Assembly (NCBI RefSeq): GCF_019112545.1
Contig: NW_025064881.1
Location: forward strand, 2,392,591-2,456,590
From: Guyanagaster necrorhizus
Taxonomy: Eukaryota; Basidiomycota; Agaricomycetes; Agaricales; Physalacriaceae
Direction of reading: 5' to 3'
DNA: 64,000 bases
The notes below the pieces were generated by a model. The model saw nothing but the letters and a program-made list of their open reading frames with translations, ran no database searches and was not told the origin of the DNA. The first letter of the stretch is position 1; every line of letters starts with the position of its first letter. Of the stretch, positions 56,862 through 64,000 are shown in pieces. Made by a program: the position numbers and the translations under genes.

Positions 56862-59590
56862 ATGTCCATCCGTATTCTGGTCATCGGAAACGGTGGCAGA
56901 GAGCATTCTCTCGTCTGGAAACTATCCCAGTCCAAGCATCTTGACCGTATCTTTGTCTGTCCAGGCAATGGCGGTACCTCTAGGGAAGTCAAGACCATCA
57001 ATGTCGATCTACCGCCAAATGATTTCCCTCGTCTTGTCGAGTTTGCCGTTCAGAACCAGGTCAGTCCTCTGGATCTAACTTGGACATCTTATGGACAATA
57101 CCACAGGTCAATTTAGTTGTTCCCGGCCCCGAACAGCCTCTGGTTGATGGAGTTGAGAAGCATTTTCGCAAAGGTGCTCCTATTTTGCGGTATTTATGCA
57201 TGCAGCATTTAACGGCTGCACACAGTCGGCATACCTGTATTTGGACCCAGCGAATTAGCTGCCCGTATGGAAGGATCAAAGGCGTTCTCCAAAGACTTCA
57301 TGGCGCGCCATTCCATTCCCACTGCCCGATACAGAATCTTCCAGGCAGATCAGTTCGACGAAGCCATCCAGTATATTAAGACATGCGGCCATCAGGTTGT
57401 CCTCAAGGCCAGTGGGCTTGCTGGTGGAAAAGGCGTCTTGATCCCCCAGACCGAAGAGGAAGCAATTATAGGATTAAAAGATATTATGATTGCAAGTGTC
57501 TTCGGTTCGGCAGGTACGTCCTCACCCCACAGCATGTAAAATCCACTTCAATAAATCCCCAGGTAACCAAGTTGTCGTGGAGGAACTGCTTACTGGCCCG
57601 GAGATATCAGTCCTCGCGTTTTCAGATGGCTACACGATCGTTCCGCTCCCCGCTGCCCAGGATCACAAACGGATAGGCGAAGGTGATGTGGGATTAAACA
57701 CTGGGGGCATGGGTGCATATGCTCCAACGCCAGTTGCCACTCCCGCCATTATGGACCAAATCATGAAGCAGACTCTGAGACCAACTATCGATGGAATGCG
57801 CAGAGAAGGTTTCCCTTTCGTCGGTCTTCTTTTCACTGGTTTCATGATTACCCCCTCTGGGCCAAAGGTTCTCGAGTATAACGTCAGATTCGGTGATCCC
57901 GAAACTCAAGCACTCATGCTGCTTCTGCATGAAGATGTCGATCTTGCTGAAGTTTTATTGGCGTGTGCAGAACGTCGTCTCGATTCGGTCTCAATAACGA
58001 CACGCCCCGGCTTCGCTGTCTCTGTTGTATTGGCATCCCAGGGCTATCCGGGAAATTATACGAAAGGAAAGACGCTTCACATGCTGGATATGCCATCCGG
58101 TTGGCACTATCGTTTTTCCCAGTATCTTTTTATTCATTCTTTTCATAGGTGTCATGGTGTTTCATGCTGGCACGAAGGCGTCCGAGAAAGACGTGTTGAC
58201 TTCCGGTGGACGCGTCCTAGCAGTAACAGCTTATGGACCAAGCATCGAAAACGCTGTTGATCTGGTTTACAAAGGTGTAGACCAAATTTACTTTGAGGGA
58301 AAGACGTTCAGACGCGATATCGCGCACCGGTATGTTCATTCACGTGTACCTCGTATCTACAGCTATAATCGCTTTTAGGGCCCTTCAAACTGGCGCAGCA
58401 ATCTCAAGCACCGGTCTGACTTACGCGCAAGCCGGCGTGTCAGTTGACGCAGGGAACGTGTTGGTTGAAGCCATCAAGCCATACGTGCGATCGACGCGTC
58501 GTTCAGGCGCAGACGCTGAAATCGGTGGTTTCGGCGGCATATTTGACCTCAAAGCCACTGGTTATGCCGATCCTGTTCTCGTCAGCGGAACAGACGGCGT
58601 TGGTACTAAATTACGCATCGCAGTCGAGACAGGTACTCACGACCTCGTTGGTAAGTCCTTTCGTTTCATTGCATGCACCGAGTAATCTTTAGTCGGGCGA
58701 TAGGCATCGATCTCGTCGCAATGTCGGTCAACGACCTCCTCGTTCAGGGCGCGGAGCCGCTATACTTCCTTGACTACTTCGGGTGCAGTAAACTAGACGT
58801 TCCTGTCGCCACAGAGGTAGTCAAAGGCATTGCCGAAGGATGTCGCCAAGCAAACTGCGCGTTGATTGGTGGAGAGACGGCGGAAATGCCGGGGATGTAT
58901 CAAGATGGTCCGTATGCCGTCCAATCTATTAGCGAAACTTCTACTCTAACTTTTCTTCGTTGTCTTTCTTAACACCTAAATTATCAAGGCGACTATGACC
59001 TGGCAGGGTTCGCAGTGGGTGCGGTAGAACGGAATCTGATTCTTCCGCAGACAGACATCTCAGCGGGAGATATTTTACTCGGGATCGCGTCCTCGGGCCC
59101 ACACTCTAATGGATTTTCGCTCATACGAAAGATTGTTTCGGTATCTGGTCTCACCTATTCCTCCCCGTGTCCATGGGATACCCAATTAACCCTCGGTCGA
59201 GCCCTTTTGGAGCCAACAAGGATCTACGTTAAACAACTACTCCCTGCAGCGCAAGCAGGGTTAATCAAGGGCATGTCTCACATCACTGGCGGTGGCTTTA
59301 TTGAAAATATCCCCCGAGTTCTTCCGAAGACGCTTGGATGCTTCATTGACGCCTCAAAATGGGAACTACCACCTGTATTCCGGTTCCTCATGACCCAGGG
59401 CCAAGTCGCTCCGCTCGAGATGTCCAGGACTTTTAACAACGGAATAGGGATGGTGGTGATTGTCAGCACTCAAAATGTTGATGCAGCTGCTCAGTCTATA
59501 CAACAGATGGGCCAGGCTAAGGTCTATCAGATAGGAGAAGTCACTGAAAACCCAGGGGTTGAAATGAGGAACATGCACGTATGGTCATAG
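56862..59590 (+). CDS. ADE5,7: Bifunctional GAR synthetase / AIR synthetase (purine biosynthesis)
   Basis: Catalyses two steps of de novo purine synthesis: phosphoribosylamine-glycine ligase (N-terminal half) and phosphoribosylformylglycinamidine cyclo-ligase (C-terminal half). Exons 56862-57059, 57107-57173, 57226-57513, 57563-58099, 58149-58329, 58379-58650, 58704-58907 and 58989-59590 give 782 residues, the usual length. GARS motifs: [58 protein letters not shown] and [16 protein letters not shown] motifs: [70 protein letters not shown] and [13 protein letters not shown]. The enzyme is cytosolic. Confidence 0.97.
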
Positions 59591-60056
59591 CATCCGATAT
59601 ATAATTCACAGGTACAGCAAGGACAACCAAAAACACATCCAGACTGGGGTGGCATGCAAAGAGCGATGGTGGGGTAAGCACGTCCGACATAATAGTAGAC
59701 CTGTAGTAAGTAGTTTTATGTTTGTACGTGTAAAGCGGCAGCTATATAGGATGTGAAGGAATCATAATAGAAAACAAAAGCAGAAGAAAAATAGCGCAAG
59801 ATAATATATATCTACACAAGGAGGCGAATAAGAGTAACCAATGACGATGCGGGACAAAACTGTGCGTGATGTGATATGTGCGTGAGGTGTTAGATGCGGA
59901 GGACAGATCATTGACGAGGATAGATGCGAAGAGAAAATAGTGAGAAGAACAGTACCAGGCAACCCAAGAATACAATAACAACTTGAGAAATAAACAAAAT
60001 GGCTTGCTGGAAGCATCCATCGACGAAGATGTTTGTAAACCGCACATCGATGGTTT
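59591..60056. other. Convergent 3' region
   Basis: Between the stop codons of ADE5,7 and the CCCH protein. Minus-strand frames of 84-101 codons are low-complexity (Phe, Leu, Ser) and not supported. Confidence 0.45.
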
Positions 60057-62168
60057 TTAGGCTGAAACAGGTACTTCTTTTACAATGTCCGGCGCAGCCA
60101 TAGCAGCCGCGAATGATACAGGAAGCTTGGTGGCCGGTACAAGTGGGGATTCAGAAGTATCCTTAGGACTCGACTCGGAATCCTAACGAAAACTGAGATC
60201 ACAGGTGGCGCGTTCAGCGTTTACAAACTCTCTACCTTGGCAGGATGAACTAGGTCAGGCGTCACGTTGCGTGAAGCTTCCTTGGTATTGTCCCGACGAG
60301 TAGGGGCTGGGGCTTGTAGCACCTGTGCAGCCGTCGGTCCCGCGATGCCGTTCAGTGTAGAAAGCGACCCGTTATTCGGGCTCCGCACAGGTGGCGTCGT
60401 AGAACCGGCGAGCACCGGGAAGTCGTCGGCGCTGGGAAGACGTTGCTTTACCTGCTGGAAGACCCGCTTATTATTTTGAAACCCATTCGTGCCGTTCTTG
60501 TACCCTTGAGAGTACTTTGGGCGGTTCCCAGCATCGGTAGACTGGGATCTACTAGAGCCCTCGCCATTTTGATAACGCGGTGCCTGATCCTATGATAAGG
60601 ATAATCAGCGAGGGACACAGAGCAAATTAATGCCGTACATCACGAATTGACAATCCGGCAAGTTTCTCATCGATGGTTGCGAAGCCATTTGCCCCATGGC
60701 TGCCCCGGGGCCGGGGTCCGCCACCTCGCGAGCTGGAGAAATACTGTGATGCATCAGGCAATACATGCGGGAAACGACATTCATCGCTGGACATGAAAAG
60801 AAATATTAAAGCACATCACTGGAGCGAAAAGGAGAAAAAAATTACCCATTTTTACATCTTCCAGATGGGAAGAACAAACATGGGGGTTTGCGACCTGCAA
60901 AAGACCCGCGACGTGCGCTCCCGCGCCTCTGATGTGCAAAGCTCTCACGACCAGCTGAGCTGGGACCATACGAATCAGGCGGGGGATTGAGAGAGGGTGA
61001 TGTTGCCGTGCCATTTACATCCGGGAAATGAACGGATCCAGCCGGCGGAGGCGGGAAAGATGTTCCATCGGGTCGCATCGCAAATGGATGTGCTGGAGGT
61101 AGAGCGGGATATACGGTGTGAGGAGACTGACCCGGAGGAGGGGGTAATGGATGTTGAAGAGGAGGCAGAGGAGGAATAGACATGGGCACCGGTAACTGGT
61201 TTGGGTGGGGATAGGCGGAGGGAGACATCATGGGGGACATAGGACCGTATGGCAAAGGAGGAGGCGCGCCGTTAGGACTGAAATGGGCTGGCAGTGGGCC
61301 CATCTCAGATGGAGAACGACCATGGTTCATCGGAGGAGGCGTACCGAGCGCGTTGACGGGCACACCGTTCGGTGGCTGCTGGAAAGAAGGTGGGGGCAAT
61401 GGATAGTAGCTTGGTTGGTAGGGCTGCTGCGTCATGGGGTCGTAGGGCGCCGGGAACTGCCCTGGTGAAGACATAGGACCTTGGTAGTATGGACCTTGGG
61501 GATGCAAAAACATACATGAGGAGCCATACCGGCACGCAGGGAAGTACCTGCACGGGATGAAGCGCGCGATGTCTGGCGGGGGGAGATTACCCGGGCCGCC
61601 GGGAATTATACCATCAGCAGACGATGGTGGCGGCGGGTAATAGGCAGTGCCTTCAGGCATGGGAGGAGCCGAATTGAGAGTGGGATAGTATGGGTACGAG
61701 GAAGGATAGTATGGGGCCTTTGGAGCGTCACCGTTGGCATCCTGATTATATCCGTTCTCCTGGTAGGCATTTTGGGAGGCGACCTTGGCTTGCGCAGCAG
61801 TAATCAACTGGAGAATGGCTGGATCCGAAGTATACTGCTGGGGTGGCCCATGGTTCGAGGTGTTGTTTGGGTCGGCGCCTTGAAGAAAAGGGGAAGTAAT
61901 GAGGCGACAGCACGAGCGAGAACGTGGCGAAAAGCCTACCTTTGTCAAGAAGGAGGGACACTATATCGACATGGCCGTTTTTTGCGGCCTCGATGAGGGG
62001 TGTAGCACCAGTATGGTCTGCAAAATGCTTTGGTGAAAACGACGGACATGGACCGAAATTGGCGGTCGCACCTTTTACTTCAATATCGACGACAGTGGCG
62101 CTGGCGAGCAGATCGTCGAGGTCGGCGAGACGGCCCTCTGAAGCAGCTTTCCAGAGCGGAGAGACCAT
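60057..62168 (-). CDS. Ankyrin-repeat and tandem CCCH zinc-finger protein
   Basis: Six exons (62168-62072, 62017-61940, 61878-60846, 60786-60639, 60589-60236, 60182-60057) give 611 residues. Residues 1-65 contain an ankyrin unit (SPLWKAASEGRLADLDDLL, GATPLIEAAKNGHVDIVSLL). Two CCCH fingers follow: CRYFPACRYGSSCMFLH (C-x5-C-x5-C-x3-H) near residue 165, and CLFFPSGRCKNGDECRFPH (C-x7-C-x5-C-x3-H) near residue 400, the latter split by an intron. Between and after them lie very Pro-rich and then Gln/Asn/Ser-rich regions. Such fingers bind AU-rich or other single-stranded mRNA, so a post-transcriptional regulator is likely. No named orthologue is assigned. Confidence 0.85.
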
Positions 62169-62721
62169 TGAAGACGACGAGAGCTGGGGGATGGCGGGAG
62201 AGCGGGAGGCAACAGGGAGGCAAGGGACGGGTGGACAAGATGACTGTAGCGCGAGACCGGACGTGAAAACCCGTTGGTACGAAATTTGGCTTCTTCGAGG
62301 GCAAGCAAATTTTCGATCAATTTACTTGCACGTGATTAATCCCTTTGCCGCTTTTGAATCTGATCGTACCTCCGGTTCAATGGGACCTCGCGTACTGTCG
62401 GCGGTTCCGGATCCCATAATCATCACAATTCCCTCAGCTCGCTTTCCTTTTCCTTTCCCCCCGGCTCATCCCATCTTATTTTCTTTGTTATCTTTGCTTC
62501 GCCCTTGTTTTATTCCGCGTATTCCGCAAATACAACTCGCCGGTGGCTGTCGACGTGTGTAATAATATGATATGTCATTAAGCCATACAAACTATTGTAA
62601 AAATATCAATCTCCTGCGCCCTCCGATGGCATGATCCCGCTTGATCTCACCGATAAAAAAATCGATATGCGTCAGCTGCTCTACTGAATGATCCGTGGTC
62701 GCTTTGTTACCAGGACTTTCT
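62169..62721. other. Intergenic region
   Basis: Promoter side of the ankyrin/CCCH gene and 3' region of the dehydrogenase. Pyrimidine-rich around 62440-62520. Frames overlapping 61924-62562 are shadows. Confidence 0.4.
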
Positions 62722-64000
62722 CTACTCCTTGGTATATAACCCCAATTTCTCCACCAGTTGGCGGGCAGGTCCACCGGCAGTCGGAGGCAATTCTAGTTCT
62801 CGGGAAGGTGGAAGCTCCATCAGTTCTCGCACTGCAGTCCGTATATCCTTCCCTGTATTCATTATTAATCTCACGGCATTCGATTTGTAAAAAAAAAATG
62901 AAATGTCACGAATGCTTACGCTCGTACAAAACTTCATACATCTGTAATACAACTGTCAACGTTTCATTCCAAGTAGAGAATACTTGGCCCGGGTAACTCA
63001 CGGAATTCGCAATGGGGGCATGAACTCCCAGTGAATCTATCACATTCTTGACACCTTTGGTTGTTGACACACCTTCGGCCACACTTCCAAGTGTATTGAT
63101 AATCGTATCTAGGCACTCGCCCTTTCCAAGCCGGTATCCCACCGTGTAGTTACGACTGTTAGAGGAACTGCAAGTCAAAAACAGGTCCCCAACGCCAGCT
63201 AGGCCCAGGAATGTCAATGGCGACGCCCCATACGCGGTGCCAATACAGGTCATTTCCGCTAAACCCCGAGTTATCATCACTGTTATGGGGATTTACACTT
63301 GTGGGATTCGGAAGCCATATTCAAATACAAACTCACTAGCCCGTGTATTGTTTTCGTACCCCAAGCCATCGGATGCGCCGGCAGCGATGGCATAGACGTT
63401 CTTCAGCGCGCCGGAGAGCTCGATACCTATTGGATCACTGCCCGTGTAGCTAGAACAGATCAGTCAGCAACCCAAGCGCCCATGAAGGCCTCAACTTACC
63501 AACGGAAGTGCGGCTGATGGAATAAATTAGCAGCTTTGTCGGCCTCTGCTTCAGTAAAAGATGCGACTGAAACAGATGTTGGTTGCCGTTGGACGACTAG
63601 GAGAGATGTCAATGTTGGTTCAAACCCAAACGCGGCGCCGTACTTTCTTTCGCGAACGACGGTCCTGACTACACGCTGAGGTTAAAAATATCGCCACACA
63701 GATTACGAGAACGCACAATGAATGTCGCCGCTTTCGCGAATTCTGGACCACAGGTATCTGCTATAATTTCCAGTGTTAAAGCGTGTGTTCCAACTTCGAT
63801 ACCCTTGTTGACAAAGATCAAAAGAGGAAAGTTGCTGGGGTCAAGGTGAGGGCGAAGTCGAGATAAATTTTCCCTGGGTGGCGAAAGATCAACGGTGCTC
63901 GTCTGACCGTGAATATAGCAACACCGACCTGAGAAACTGGGTCGGAATAGCAAACAACAGAACATCCATCTTGTTGATCAGCCCCTTAGCAGGAAACCCA
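62722..64000 (-). CDS. NAD(P)-dependent glycerol-3-phosphate dehydrogenase, bacterial GpsA type (5' end missing)
   Basis: Reduces dihydroxyacetone phosphate to glycerol-3-phosphate for glycerolipids or osmolyte glycerol. Visible exons: 64000-63929 (partial), 63873-63717, 63668-63644 (25 nt), 63596-63500, 63449-63337, 63279-63002, 62941-62920 (22 nt) and 62852-62722; the frame is kept throughout. Motifs: [50 protein letters not shown] with the catalytic Lys, [20 protein letters not shown] and [18 protein letters not shown]. These follow GpsA rather than the usual eukaryotic GPD1 layout, with the GpsA-like ending AVRELMELP. The N-terminal Rossmann GxGxxG lies beyond the window. Confidence 0.9.

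Noticed and set aside
1..64000. CRISPR arrays, prophage, operons or bacterial transfer islands
   Set aside because: No repeat-spacer pattern, no ribosome-binding sites or polycistronic spacing. The window is typical intron-rich nuclear fungal DNA.

Overview
The window is nuclear DNA from a basidiomycete fungus, most likely a mushroom-forming agaricomycete. The evidence is very dense genes on both strands, coding regions broken by many 45-60 nt introns, and several protein types typical of basidiomycetes (F-box proteins with zinc-binding cysteines, an F-box-like protein with a repetitive C-terminal half, a receptor-like single-pass membrane protein with a cysteine-rich ectodomain, a BCL7-type protein). 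No rRNA, tRNA, CRISPR array or intact transposon was recognised. Exon models were built by hand from splice signals, reading frame and family motifs; in almost every complete model the exon lengths sum to a multiple of three.

Layout. 0-8 kb: CFD1 (cytosolic Fe-S assembly), a degenerate-RRM protein, a zinc-binding F-box protein, and a decaying lipase gene. 8-26 kb: a large multi-RRM protein, RPB6 (shared RNA polymerase subunit), an HST3/HST4-type sirtuin, RFC4 (clamp loader), mitochondrial seryl-tRNA synthetase, an LSB5-type VHS/GAT protein, a protein with a FAR1-like transposase-derived zinc domain, UTP11 and a secreted PLC-like phosphodiesterase with a likely GPI anchor. 26-41 kb: glucosidase II alpha, an AYR1-type reductase, a protein with KEN-box and D-box motifs divergently paired with SLD2, an F-box-like protein, RPN5 and mitochondrial ribosomal protein mS23. 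41-64 kb: a 19-exon peroxisomal CoA ligase, MED7, a BCL7-like protein, a tiny metallothionein, an Lnt-like membrane amidase with an apparent frameshift, two large proteins of unknown function, the receptor-like protein, ADE5,7, an ankyrin/CCCH protein and a bacterial-type glycerol-3-phosphate dehydrogenase cut by the window end.

Most genes are housekeeping and show no operon-like functional cluster, although genome-maintenance genes (sirtuin, RFC4, SLD2 with its degron-bearing neighbour) recur. The most interesting observations are: (i) a hidden 50-residue metallothionein with 11 cysteines, whose first coding exon is only the ATG; (ii) at least eight introns that fit only GC-AG splicing, about 5% of the roughly 145 modelled, three of them in one gene; (iii) a eukaryotic Lnt-like amidase with its catalytic residues intact but a +1 frame break; (iv) a lipase pseudogene; (v) a probable domesticated transposase zinc domain.
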